In this document: positions 36,366 through 46,610 of the stretch, piece after piece
Position numbering within the stretch: position 1 is the stretch's first letter
How the letters are laid out: each line of letters starts with the position of its first letter
NCBI GenBank assembly: GCA_022575985.1
Contig: JAKSXM010000231.1
Location: forward strand, 4,590,501 to 4,654,500
Reading direction: 5' to 3'
Origin: Anagrus nilaparvatae
Taxonomy: Eukaryota > Arthropoda > Insecta > Hymenoptera > Mymaridae
Length of the DNA: 64,000 nucleotides
The notes under the pieces: generated by a model
Databases searched by the model: none
What the model saw: the letters and a program-made list of their open reading frames with translations, nothing else
Told to the model about the DNA's origin: nothing
Position numbers and translations under genes: made by a program

Positions 36366-38182
36366 GTAGAAATAGCAACGCGCCAACAGTCTTCTTATCT
36401 TCTGCCAGTCTAGGTAAAGAATTTGACTACCTCTTGGATTCAGGAGCCAGCGCGAATTTATTGAAGCAAAAAGCAGTGCCAGATAAGGTAAAAATCTGTA
36501 AAAATGAAATAGTTAAGCTAATTGGAATTTCAGATACTGCAGTCAAGTCATTGGGAAGCATAGAAATAAAAATTTGCGGAATTTTAAAAAAATTTCATGT
36601 AGTAGAAAACAACTTTCCAATTGATGAAACAGGGCTAATAGGAAACAGGTTTTTAGACGGCAACAACGCAAGGTTATATTTTGACGAACGCTGTTTAGTG
36701 CTTCAAGGACACAAGTACCCCTTCCAATCAAAAAACGAGGTATTAAAAATTTCATCAGAAGAAGTAAAGGCCGGAGAAGACAAGGAAGACTGTATAATCC
36801 AGGTAATAAGAGTGGGAGAACAGGTTAAAAGAAAAAAATCTCCTACTCTAAAAATAAAAGTTAAAAATAAAAAGAATAATAAGAGTGGTAAAACTGCAAA
36901 GCAAGTAATAAGTAGGGATAATAGTTTGAAGAAAAAAATTTTAGTAGCATTAAAAAGTGCAAATAGATTATTAAGTAAAGCAAGCAAAATGCAAAATAAT
37001 GAAACCATGAATGAAAATTTTTCCAAAAAGGCTCCTATAGTAGAGAAAACTGCAGATGAGTTTATAAATAAAAGGCCTTTGTTGGAAGAATTTTCAAACA
37101 TGGATCCTGCAGTAGCGGAGAAAACTGCAGAAGTGGCATTAAATAGTAAAACCAGTTTAGAAAATTTTTCCAAAAAGGGTCCTGTAGTAGAGAAAACTGC
37201 AGATGAGTTTATAAATGAAAAGCCTTTGTTGGAAGAATTTTCGTGTAGGGCTCCTGCAGTAGTGGAGAAAACTGCAGATGAGATTATAAATAAAAGGCCC
37301 TTGTTTGAAAATTTTTCAAATAAGGCTCCTGCAGTAGAAGAGAAAACTGCAGATGAAGTTATAAATAAGAGGCCTTTGTTTGAAAATTTTTCAAATGAGG
37401 CTCCTGCTGTAGAAGAGAAAACTGCAGATGAAGTTAAAAATAAAAGGCCACTGTTTGAAAATTTTGCAAACAAGGATAACGTAGTGGTCGATAAAAAAAC
37501 TACAGTTGTGTATAACAATACTGCAGAAATTTTAGAGTATATGAATTTTCTTGCAAGTAATTTTTTAGTAATAGTAAAATTACTAAATTTTATAATGTTG
37601 TGGATAATTTATTTTGTTGGTTTAAATAAAAATATTTTAGAAAATGCTATAAGTAATTCAGTAGAAGATAAAATTATTGTAAAAGATAAAAAGAATTTCC
37701 ATGATATACAGTTAAAATTTTATGATAAAAAAAGTTCTAGACTGGAAAATTGGCATAAAGCAGGTGTTACAGGCAAGATACAAGGCAGTTTCAGAGCAAG
37801 CAGAACAAGGAATGGTAAAGAAAGCAGTGAAGAAAATTTGGATGAAAATAAAATTGAGAAAGAAGAAGATTTATGTTTAGAGCATCTTAATATATTAGAG
37901 GGGTTAGTAAATGAGTCTTTAATTACTAAAAAGGTAAATTGTAAAAATGATTTTATAGCAATTACTAGCAATATAATAAACGAGGTTAATCATTGTAAAT
38001 TATACGAATTTATTGAACCATTTGATAATTTAAATACTATTATTGAAATGGATAATTTATCAAATAATATGCAATTTTTAGAGCAAATCAAGGTCTTAAT
38101 AAACGAAGTAAGAAAAGAGTTAAGTAATAGTGAAAGAATACTGTACTTGGAACTAACACCTGACCAGCAGTCCGGTAAATAA
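36290..38182 (+). CDS. Retropepsin followed by 25-residue repeats and unknown region (copy C)
   Basis: Open from 36290 to the stop at 38182 without a needed ATG, since it would be entered by -1 frameshift. The protease has the catalytic LLDSGAS (36431-36451), then an LIGISDTAV flap region and GLIGNRFLDGNNARLYF, as in Ty3/Gypsy aspartic proteases. A Lys-rich stretch follows, then about six ~25-residue repeats (37012-37470) with KTADEFINKRPLLEEFS as the theme, one hydrophobic segment (~FLVIVKLLNFIMLWIIYFVG) and a polar acidic tail. No reverse transcriptase motif is present where one is expected. Either RT was replaced or this is a rearranged pol. The frame is intact over 600 codons despite this. 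Confidence 0.75.
   Translation, partial: SGKRQQPTDERESGGSKYIEHTIYLSRNSNAPTVFLSSASLGKEFDYLLDSGASANLLKQKAVPDKVKICKNEIVKLIGISDTAVKSLGSIEIKICGILKKFHVVENNFPIDETGLIGNRFLDGNNARLYFDERCLVLQGHKYPFQSKNEVLKISSEEVKAGEDKEDCIIQVIRVGEQVKRKKSPTLKIKVKNKKNNKSGKTAKQVISRDNSLKKKILVALKSANRLLSKASKMQNNETMNENFSKKAPIVEKTADEFINKRPLLEEFSNMDPAVAEKTAEVALNSKTSLENFSKKGPVVEKTADEFINEKPLLEEFSCRAPAVVEKTADEIINKRPLFENFSNKAPAVEEKTADEVINKRPLFENFSNEAPAVEEKTADEVKNKRPLFENFANKDNVVVDKKTTVVYNNTAEILEYMNFLASNFLVIVKLLNFIMLWIIYFVGLNKNILENAISNSVEDKIIVKDKKNFHDIQLKFYDKKSSRLENWHKAGVTGKIQGSFRASRTRNGKESSEENLDENKIEKEEDLCLEHLNILEGLVNESLITKKVNCKNDFIAITSNIINEVNHCKLYEFIEPFDNLNTIIEMDNLSNNMQFLEQIKVLINEVRKELSNSERILYLELTPDQQSGK
36293..36335 (+). promoter_or_regulatory. 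Programmed -1 ribosomal frameshift signal
   Basis: GGGAAAC at 36293-36299 is in the gag phase as G-GGA-AAC, the X-XXY-YYZ form. Six nucleotides later a stem can form: AGCC (36306-36309) with GGCT (36332-36335) and CCGAT (36312-36316) with ATCGG (36325-36329), leaving an 8-nt loop and a small internal bulge. The protease frame opens just upstream, after a stop at ~36287, and is in the -1 phase. Sequence, phase and spacing all fit. Function is inferred. Confidence 0.8.
37012..37470 (+). repeat. In-frame coding minisatellite, ~75-nt unit
   Basis: Six units encode variants of ENFSNKAPAVEEKTADEVI, mostly 24-25 residues long, differing at a few positions each. The frame is kept in every unit. The last two full units are nearly identical, suggesting recent expansion by unequal exchange or strand slippage. 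Confidence 0.9.
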
Positions 38183-38650
38183 TACATTTGATTTTACTGT
38201 AGATGTGGTAGGACAAGAATTAAATAATCCTGAAGTATTAGATGACTTGCCTTTTGCAAGTGCTGACTTAAATACTTCAGAATTAAATAATTTTAGGGAC
38301 TTAGTAAAGGCTGATAATTTTGTCTATAATAGGGACAAAATTTTCATGAGAAAAGACAATTGGGCCTATTTCGTAACGTCTTCTGGTAAACCTGTATGCA
38401 CTGGAGCTTTAGAACTGGATGCTCTTAATAAAATTCCCATAAATTTATAACTAAATGTGTGTGAACCTAAAATTATTAAAATAGGTAGTAGATATCACAT
38501 TTTACTGCCTATTAGGGAAAATGACCCTATTTCTATGACAGAGGTAAGTGAAAATATCTCAAAATTATTTAATAATTTAAAAACTCTGTTAAAGGAATAT
38601 GGAATTAAGTCGTTCAGCATAGCCAAATCAAACAGGAGCAGAAAAATCAA
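38183..38650 (+). pseudogene. pol fragment: region between RNase H and integrase (copy C)
   Basis: Frames 38205-38450 and 38457-38663 read continuously apart from a TAA at 38448 and hold NWAYFVTSSGKPVCTG, KIGSRYHILLPIR and GIKSFSIAKSN. The last two match the start of the pol piece in copy D (GSKSHVILPIR, IKSFSMAKSK). In related Ty3/Gypsy elements this lies between RNase H and the integrase zinc-binding domain. The whole integrase is deleted: after SIAKSN the sequence joins env1 codons within ~30 nt. Confidence 0.65.
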
Positions 38651-40594
38651 TAATAGCCTTTGATTGTGCTCAGCAGTATAATAACATCTCTACTTTCTCC
38701 TTAATTGATGTACGGGAATGTCATGTCGCTATGAACCCAAAAGTTTTTGTCGAAAAGACAAAAATAGCATTACTACAACTTAACGATTATGCAAAAACAC
38801 ATGTAAAACTATGCAAAGTCGAAGTTACCAGAGATGTAAGTTACTGGGATGCAGCCTGGTACAAAAGAACAAGAATATCCGGTATACCAGAAGGAAAAAT
38901 CTCGTACATTGAACATGTAACCAGGTTACAATGTGACACTATGCATAATACGTTAAATTTTCATTTTAGAAACCAAATTTTAGTTTCTAATTTAATGCCT
39001 AATAATTCAAGATCAATGCCCGTTCAATTGGCAGGACATCGAAGCGACAGAGGCATGAGCTGTATGAATGGCTATTATTCTGATCCATACGGTACCTGGA
39101 GTGAGGTGGTAGTAGATGGATGGATTAAAGTTACCTTAGAGGACTACGAAGCTACTGTGGACATCGGTAACAACAATGTGATTTTGAATACAGGAATAAA
39201 ATGCAAACTAAATTCAGAACAATGTATTGATCTGTACGGTGGTTATGCATTCTGGAACGCTGCTCCAAGAGATCGCTGCGCAGATAAGTATTCAAAGTTG
39301 TATGCAGGTCCAGTTGACAAGATAATAGATCCAGAAGTACCGGAACGACCAATATATGCCTTGGAGTCTTTAATTATGTTTGCTTTTACTGCAAAAGGTA
39401 AATTTTCGGCCTGCTCGAATGAATTCACCAGGACAGATGACCCACGCATTTTTATAGCTGAAATGGAGAATTCTGAGTACTTGGAAGTGCAGGATTCGAT
39501 ATCACCTGAAAATTTAGACTTAATGGCTTACATGAACTCAAAATTTTTATATGTAGAAAAACACCATAAAATACAATTAAAAAATTTATATCATGATGTT
39601 ATGTTACAGAAGTGCAATTTAGAAAAGAAAGTAATAGCTAACGCCTTAAGTCTAGCAATACTAGACCCAGCTAGCTTTGCTTACCAGGTTGTTGGGGGTC
39701 CAGGTTTTGTCGGATTGGTCTCTGGTGAATCAGTAAACATCATAAAATGTATCAGCGTACCAGTAAAATACCGGAAGACAACATCCTGTTATCAGGAACT
39801 CCCGGTGTACAAAGATGACGAAGAATACTTCATGGCTCCAAGAACTCATATACTAACTGGTACATCTGTAGAATGTAATAATTTGGTACCCAGCATGTTC
39901 TTTTTAGGTGAAACATGGTTCAAATTTTCACCTGACATCTCTGAAGCAAAGAAGCCTCAGGTCTTACAGCCGGGTACACAAGCTACCTGGAAATATGTAG
40001 ACCCTAAAAATTTAGCCGAAGCTGGCATATACACCGCTGACCAGTTGAAGAGCCTTAAAGAATACATGAGATTTCCATTGGAAAAATCTGCTGTATTAAA
40101 CAGTGTAGCAAGAGGTATGATGGGGCAGAACATAACTGGAGACAAGTTGTATCCTGCATTCTTGCTAGATGCAGATTCCATCAGTAAGATCATCCAATCA
40201 ACATGGGAACAGTTCTGGGGAAAATTTATGGCATTTGGCACGGCTTCAGCAGGTATTCTAGGTTTAATAATGATAGCTAGACTAATCAAATTTTGTGCAG
40301 ATACCGCCATCCATACTATTACCTTATATAATATATGGAGTTTCGTTACATTTGTTGGGAGCTGTGTGGGATTCAGTTACCCAACTTCTAATTCATTTAG
40401 GACAAGAAGCAAATAACAGAAGGACACAGGTGCCATCGGGAGAACAAGAGCAAGTTAATGATACAGGACCAACGGCACCTGTAATGCAAGAGGAAACAAA
40501 TCAGGGAACACCGATATACCCCTTATTAGGGTTAACTATCGGTAACCAAGATTTGGTTCAAGAGCAAGAAAGAGAAAGAAGACATTTTAATTAA
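38651..40594 (+). pseudogene. Envelope-like protein 1, copy C
   Basis: Coding begins at the mature N-terminus (IIAFDC at ~38655) without a signal peptide, which was removed with the integrase. The frame is open over 38731-40416; the continuation 40295-40594 is in another phase, so a single frameshift lies near 40340, within the membrane region. Cys positions match copy D through most of its length, and it has LGAVWDSVTQLLIHLG and a YPLLG motif near the C-terminus. It is diverged from D but clearly homologous, and closest to copy A. Without a start codon and signal it is unlikely to be functional. Confidence 0.85.
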
Positions 40595-40795
40595 TTATTG
40601 TACATAAAAGCATTTAATTCAAAATTGATTTTCTTTTAAATTTTTCTTCTTTCTAATATGGTTAAGGTGTTTCACTTCTTTATGATATGGTTTAAATTAA
40701 AAGGATAAAAATTATAAACAGTAGATTGTAATAAATTATAAAATAGTCTTTCTTTTTGGTATAATTATTTGGTTCATTTTGTTTTAAGGTGAATC

Positions 40796-42214
40796 ATGCA
40801 GTACCTTTTGGGAATTATTATACTAACAGCTACAGTATATGCAGACATGAATAGACCAATGGTATTAACTATAGAAAACAACCCAGGAATAGTTTTCGAA
40901 CGAGTAGGCAAAATGAAAATTATAAATGATCCATTTATTATTTTTACTTTGGTTGATAATAAAATCATTAATGAGGTGTTTTTGAGGTACCTAAGCATGG
41001 TAAAAGGAAACGTTAGTGAACTAGTAGTAAATAGCCTCAAATACACTTCAGCATTGAAAGACATAACCATCGAAGAAAACGAAAGCTTTGGAAAATTAAT
41101 AAATGTAACTCACATGCAATTTACGGAAAACCCTAGAGCATTATATTTCGTAAATGAAGCCCAGAAGAGGTTTAGAAATGCCTATGCGGAGTTATCACTC
41201 AACAACGTTACATTAGAAGACACCATAAGGATAGGAAAGGAATTTGATTATTTAGCTACAGCAATGGTAGCTATATCTAGAAATGAAACACCGAAGGAAT
41301 TTTTTAATAAAATTGACTGAGTAGGAGTAAAAGGGCATTTAAAGAAACTTTTTAATGAAGAGCTACTACCGGTAGATCAGTGCAACTTTGTAGTAGATTT
41401 CAAGGTAGTAAGGCTAAACAACAGAACTCTAGCTTTTATGGTGAATGTGCCAACTATTCAAAAGGAGGAATATTCACTTTACAAGTTGCACAGATTACCA
41501 TCTTTTACCGATATAGGTTACAATGTTATTTTTTCTAAAGTTATTTATAATAATGATTACTTAGGTGTAGACAAGTCAGGGCACAGATCATTCTTCCTAT
41601 CAGAACAAGAGAAGGGGAACAGCATCGACTGCAGGTCAGAAAATATTTATCAAAAGGTAGCTCCTGTCATCAGCCTAGAGGCCGATTGCGAAACAGAATT
41701 GTTAGTAAGGGACTTAATGACCTGTCCAAGGAAGGAAGATTTCGCCATAGAGTCAGTTCTTGAAATAGTGGAAGGAGGAATGTTGTATTCAATGGTGGAA
41801 GAGACCAAGGTAAAAATTAAGTCCAATGGATATTCGCAAGTTAACAGATTGTCAGGATTTGGTGTTGTAAATCTACCATCTTCTTGCGAAATGACGGTGG
41901 GCTCACTCGTTTACAAGGGCAGTGGGAATAAAAAACCAAACTTGATTATCCCCAAAGGTAATTTGATTGTAAGTAATATAGCTAAGTTTTTAACTACGCA
42001 AAAGAGTCTGGTTTTTCCTACCGAAAAACCAGTAGTTAAAACGAACTGGAGAGCCGTTTTAGAGGTGCACAAGTTTGAAACTATATTAGTAATAACCTTT
42101 GGTCTAACTCTGATAAACATGTCTTTATTAATAATAAAAATAACGAAAGGAAATAAAGTATATAATCCTATTGAACAGTGTCCCATGGAGGCCGGCATAG
42201 ATTCACCAAATTAA
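40796..42214 (+). pseudogene. Envelope-like protein 2, copy C (one stop codon)
   Basis: ATG 40796 opens a hydrophobic leader (MQYLLGIIILTATVYA), NRPMVLTIENNPGIVF and a helical ectodomain. A TGA at 41318-41320 replaces a Trp seen in copy A. Reading continues in the same phase to 42214 with the Cys-rich part, VVNLPSSCEM, a membrane segment around TILVITFGLTLINMSLLII and a short tail. The single stop is the only visible lesion. It is preceded by TTTTAAG, a possible 3' splice site. Confidence 0.85.
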
Positions 42215-42279
42215 GGTCTAATAAGGAAAAGGAGTTGGAATTAGTAAATAAGGATTAAGTATAGGTTAAAAATAAAATA

Positions 42280-42834
42280 ATGTATAAAAATGTTCTTGTT
42301 ACAGGAAAAATTTCAAACATAATGGCAGTTTTCGATTTACAACTATTCAAAGAGGCAGTACCCGGTTTATGTTCAATTTACAAAGACATAAAGAATAAGT
42401 ATCCTAGTAAATTAAAAAAGTTAATTAAAGCTTTGCGTCATGTATCAAAAAAGGCGCTTTTAAAACAAATAAACAAGTTGCTAGTATCAGGTGACTACGA
42501 TGTATTTTCTACACCAGCAGAAGTTATGACGCTACTTTTAAGCAAGGATGGGAACCCAAGACAATTTCTGGTAATTCTATCAGAGGCAATAGAAGAAATA
42601 GACGAAGTGATAGGACATAAAGGGACGGAAAGTGCAAAGGACCAGGCTAAGTGGGTCAACAGAGAATTATTAGAACGGTACGCATGGGATATACCGGTCC
42701 CAGAAAAATCAAGTAAATACAAGTATTTTTATTGTATTAAAAATAATGAAAATAAGGGTTATATAGTAGGAGGTACTAACAAGTACTTATGTAAAAGTTG
42801 TAAAAAAGCGCTGAATTTAAATATCCTAAACTGA
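42280..42834 (+). CDS. ORF3, unknown small protein (copy C)
   Basis: A 184-aa frame; alignment with the other copies favours the internal ATG at 42322 (MAVFDLQLFKEAVPGL), giving 170 aa. The N-terminal half is helical and Lys-rich, the middle has ILSEAIEEIDE, which matches AITEAVEEID in copy D, and the C-terminus has YKYFYCIKNN and CKSCKKALN, a possible zinc-binding Cys pair set. It is intact. It lies directly after env2, as in the other copies, so it is a regular accessory gene of this element. I do not recognise the family. Confidence 0.75.
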   Translation: MYKNVLVTGKISNIMAVFDLQLFKEAVPGLCSIYKDIKNKYPSKLKKLIKALRHVSKKALLKQINKLLVSGDYDVFSTPAEVMTLLLSKDGNPRQFLVILSEAIEEIDEVIGHKGTESAKDQAKWVNRELLERYAWDIPVPEKSSKYKYFYCIKNNENKGYIVGGTNKYLCKSCKKALNLNILN

Positions 42835-43669
42835 AAGTTGTACCCAATAACACACGGTTTTTGTCATCTCAGTCTCAGTTACTTCAGTTAATTCAGTTAT
42901 CTCTGTTATTTCAGTAAATTTGGTATAAGCATATACTTGCTAATCTTGTAATAATTTATAATTTTATAAATAGTCAAACAGTCTCTACTTTATTAATTAA
43001 ATAAAACATTCAATTCACGGTTAGTTAAAAGATTATGCATTATACATATTTAGTAATTCTTTTAATTGCTGTAATTAGTTTATTAAGTTTTTATTATATT
43101 TGCATTTATCAATAAATACTTATTTTGGTTTATTGGTTGTTCTATTATAATTAAAAGTGTTTTTATTTGTCTTCCTCTTTATCTATCCAATTCTATTTTC
43201 AGCTATCAATTAACCATAAGTTTGCTATTTCAATCATAGAAAAACACGCCTTCCCGGATACAAGTAACTTCAATAAGTTACAAGTATAAAAATAGGCAAA
43301 TAAAATATTCAAATGTTACGCATTTATATCCATATGTATATATGGTATATATATGTATATATAAGTATAATAAGTTATTTTATTATATTAAAGTATATTT
43401 TCATCCTAAGCCTACATTAAAATATCAGAATCATTAAATAAATAATTAAGTAATTAATATTTCAAAAGTCAATTAAATAAATAAATAACTTCAATTATCA
43501 ATTATTATAACATCATAATCGTAACACAATCTCAAAACGAGAGAAAAATTGTCAAGTAAGCAATTAGATAATAACAGGTCAAACAATTAAATTAGCGAGT
43601 AGTTAAAAAATCAGAAAAGGCATTCTATAAAAAAACTTTACGAAAAGTTTTTTTTTATAAGGAGAGGAG
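42835..43669 (+). other. Copy C 3' internal region and polypurine tract
   Basis: AT-rich, non-coding, with short repeats of CAGTTA(T)CTCTGTTATTTCAG type near 42870-42915. It ends in AAGGAGAGGAG (43659-43669) directly before the LTR, a typical polypurine tract for plus-strand priming. The antisense genes found here in copy D are missing from copy C. The last ~45 bp match the same place in copy D (about 55515-55559). Confidence 0.7.
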
Positions 43670-44246
43670 TGTAACAGCTGGCAAAGCAAAAAGCCAGCTT
43701 TACCATAAGTCATCGACCACGAGAGATCGACGCAAGCGTCGATTAAACAGAAATTCACAGATATTAATTCGCTAATACAATATGTAAAAACGAAAGTAAG
43801 CTGGGACTTATGTAAGGCATCGGACCACGTAATAACGAGGTCAACCACAAAAAGAGAAACTGGGTCCTGTTTGGAGATCCATGATGCCCCACTAAACCAG
43901 CTTAACATGAATCATACAAATACTGCCGGATTTGTCAGAACAGCATTCGATCTCCGGTCGAGCTTCCGAACAGTCGCAAATTATCTATCTTAAATCTCTA
44001 TTTTCGCTACTACTCTAATTATCTGTTTGACTTGTAACGATTTATTGTACTTTAACTTGTAAACCATTTAAACATTTATTTTATAATAAAGTCTAAGTTT
44101 TAATCAAAGGTATAAGATTTATTTAGTAAATATAGTCCTAAACATTTGTCCTCTTATTACAGTTTTGCCTTATTCCTTACGGGAATTTGTCGCTAGTTGT
44201 TGAATCCGACTTAATTAAATAGCAAATCAGTAGAATCTATTACAAC
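43670..44246 (+). repeat. 3' LTR of copy C, left part
   Basis: It begins TGTAACAGCTGGCAAAGC directly after the polypurine tract and holds CCTGTTTGGAGATCC, CATTCGATCTCCGGTCGAGC and TTATAATAAAGTCT (polyadenylation signal). It is interrupted at 44246 by copy D; the missing right end is at 56167-56215. Total length would be ~626 bp. It differs from the copy D LTR by many substitutions and small indels, so copy C is older. Confidence 0.9.
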
Positions 44247-44569
44247 TGTAACAGCTGGCAAAGCATAAAGCCAGCTTTACCATAAATCACCGACCCAGAG
44301 TCATCTTGCGTCGATCAAGAAGAAAAACACAGATATTAAAATCGCCGTTAATACTTAAAAACGAAAGTAAGCTGGAGCATCAGGCCACGTAATAATGAGG
44401 TCAACCACAAAAAGTGAAACGGGTCCTGTTTGGAGATCCTTGATGCCCCACTAGCAACCAGCTCATCAGGAATCATATAAATACTGCCAAAATTGTATTA
44501 ACAGCATTCGATCTCCGGTCGAGCTAACGAACAGTCGCAAATAGCTATCCTAAACTCTATTTAAGCTAC
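44247..44569 (+). repeat. 5' LTR of copy D, truncated to U3
   Basis: Nearly identical to 55560-55882 of the 3' LTR up to CTATTTAAGCTAC. After that the 3' LTR continues TTGTCTATTT, while here the text jumps to pol codons. TATTTAAG (44558-44565) is the likely TATA box, so the break is close to the expected transcription start. The R and U5 parts, primer binding site and gag are lost. Confidence 0.9.
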
Positions 44570-45896
44570 AATTGGCTCGAAATCACACGTTATACTTCCC
44601 ATACGGGGTGATACGACCATAAGCATATCCCAAGCAACTGACAATTTAAAAACATTATTCGAAAAATTATGTAAACTTACAATAGATAAAAACATAAAAT
44701 CGTTTAGCATGGCCAAATCAAAGGTCATATGTAATATAGATTGGATAGATGTCTTAAGACTATTGAAAAATAGTTTTAAAGACAATAATGAAACAAAGAT
44801 AATAATATGCTTAGGCGAAATCACGATACCCAAAGAAAGTGAAAGGGAAAGTATAATAAGGTACTACCACGAGTCACTTATAGGAGGTCACAAGGGACGC
44901 ACCAAGGTATTACGCAGAATCAAAACGAAATATTTTTGGGAAGGCATGCAGGAGCAGATCCAAGATTTCATAAACCAATGCTTGGATTGTCAACTAAAAA
45001 AGTTGGTCAGAGTAAAAACAAAACAGCCAATGATTTTAACGGATACTCCTAAGCAGGCAGGTTACAAAATTTGCCTGGACATTGTAGGTCCATTAAAAGA
45101 GACTAAAAACGGCAACACCTGCATCCTAACAATAATGGACAACTTGACCAAGTTTAGCGTCGCCGTACCCTTACCAAATTCAACAGCTAGCACCGTCGCT
45201 GACGCTCTAATTAAGAGATACATCTGTTATTTCGGATCTCCGGCCGTGGTTTTGAGTGACAAGGGATCTAATTTTATGTCTAAGTTGTTTGCACAGGTAG
45301 CAAAAGTATTTAAAATAAAGCAAGTACAAACATGTAGCTACCACCACCAAAGCTGCACCGTGGAACGTTTTCATCATACCTTGACTGAACACCTTAAAAT
45401 GTTCATCAATAAACAGAGAGATAATTGGGACGAGTTCATCGATCTCGCAACATTCTCTTACAACACCCAATATCACGAGGCAACTAAAGCAACTCCGTTC
45501 GAGCTGACTTTCGCTAGGGTTGCCAGAATTCCATCAAATGTCAATGACCCTGAGCAAGAATCAACCATCGACGATTACTTGAAAGATCTCCTTCTTAAAC
45601 TACATGAAATTCAAAGAATAGCAAGAGAAAACATCATAAAAGCTAAGGAAAGAAACAAACAATATTACGACCAAAGACTGGTTTGCGTTGATTTTAAAGT
45701 AGGAGACAATATTTGTTTGACGGAGGGAGGTAAAATACATAAGTTCAGCGACCAAAGCAGAGGACCTTTCGCCGTAGCGGAAACTTACCCAGATGGGAAT
45801 CTAAAAATCAAGACAGGGCCAGATCATTACGATATAATCCATTCCAATAGAGCTCGAAAATCAAACATATTGGCCAAATTTCCTTTAGATGATTAA
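44570..45896 (+). CDS. Integrase, Ty3/Gypsy type (copy D)
   Basis: The coding text enters at 44570 in phase (IGSKSHVILPIR) and has its first ATG at 44709, giving 395 aa. It inserts retroelement cDNA into chromosomes. An HHCC zinc-binding domain is visible (His54, His61, Cys91, Cys94 counted from that ATG), then the catalytic core with Asp124 in LDIVGP, Asp184 in LSDKGSNF and Glu219 in TVERFHH, the DD(34)E spacing. The C-terminal domain has VGDNICLTEGGKIHKF. The usual Asn-Gly before the Glu is replaced by Cys-Thr. The core resembles integrases of insect Ty3/Gypsy elements of the mdg3/Blastopia kind (from memory). No stop is present. Confidence 0.9.
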
Positions 45897-45998
45897 ATAA
45901 TCTAATAAATAAAAATAAAGCAGGAATAAAATTTTTTAAAATAATTTTATTAAAAACAGTACACAACTTTTTTACACACATACAATTATCATTTTTAT

Positions 45999-46410
45999 TT
46001 AAAATAAAGTATGATCCTCGAAACGATCAAGACCCCTTAACCAGCGTAATTCCCGTTTACATAGCTAGAAAAAAACAATAAAAACTTTAAAACTTTCAAG
46101 TTTTTTTTTTATATAAAATAAATTAGATATAATTACTTACGATCGGCCACCACCACTCATCATCGTCCTGATATCCATGTAATTGCCGTAACACCCATGC
46201 AAAGGGTGTATCCCCGTCATAAAACGCCCTTATCAGTGCAAAGTTCCACTATAAATAATAATACATTGTTTTTTAGTCAAAAAGAGAAAAAAATAAACAA
46301 GCAACAATATTCGTCTCTTTAGAACTTACCAAACGATTCATAGTAGTTTTATCCACGATTCTTGTAATATTTCGTCCAGAATGGTTATTCATATAAACTT
46401 CGCGATTCAT
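45999..46410 (-). CDS. Tiny 3-exon DEWW-family gene, first paralog
   Basis: Minus strand: exon 1 46410-46330 (ATG, 27 codons), exon 2 46248-46141 (36 codons), exon 3 46064-45999 (21 codons and TAA). All splice sites are GT-AG and all introns are phase 0, giving 84 aa. It reads NHSGRNITRI, WVLRQLHGYQDDDEWWWPI and ELRWLRGLDRFEDHTLF. Exon 2 has exactly the same length as in the paralog at 51119-51542, and both share the Asp-Glu-Trp-Trp end. It sits between integrase and env1, antisense to the element. Unknown function and no family recognised. Confidence 0.75.
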
Positions 46411-46610
46411 TTTTTTTTCTCTTTCACCTTTACGATAGTTAAAGACAGACTGTAGAGAATTTGAAATTTTTTTTTTCTTCAGCCACTTTCACCATACAAA
46501 AATGGAAGGGGCAAAAGACAGATTCTAGTTTTTACATTTCTTTAAAATCACGTTTTTTATTTTTTATTAAAAATATTTAATTAAAACTCTATTTTTTTTA
46601 GCTTATAATA
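46411..46610 (+). promoter_or_regulatory. env1 leader with splice-acceptor-like site
   Basis: The stretch ends in CTCTATTTTTTTTAG followed by CTTATAAT and the env1 ATG at 46611. The equivalent in copy B is also a pyrimidine tract with TTTTTTTAG just before the env1 ATG, so the site is conserved. It also carries the upstream region of the antisense small gene. A spliced subgenomic env mRNA is inferred. Confidence 0.5.

Noticed and set aside
36703..37518. 271-aa minus-strand frame opposite the repeat region
   Set aside because: It is the antisense shadow of the in-frame minisatellite; hydrophobic Ser/Phe repeats mirror the sense codons.
44241..44252. LTR-LTR junction resembling a 2-LTR circle joint
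   Set aside because: The two LTRs differ too much to come from one molecule, and CAAC flanks plus the LTR end at 56167-56215 show a nested insertion instead.
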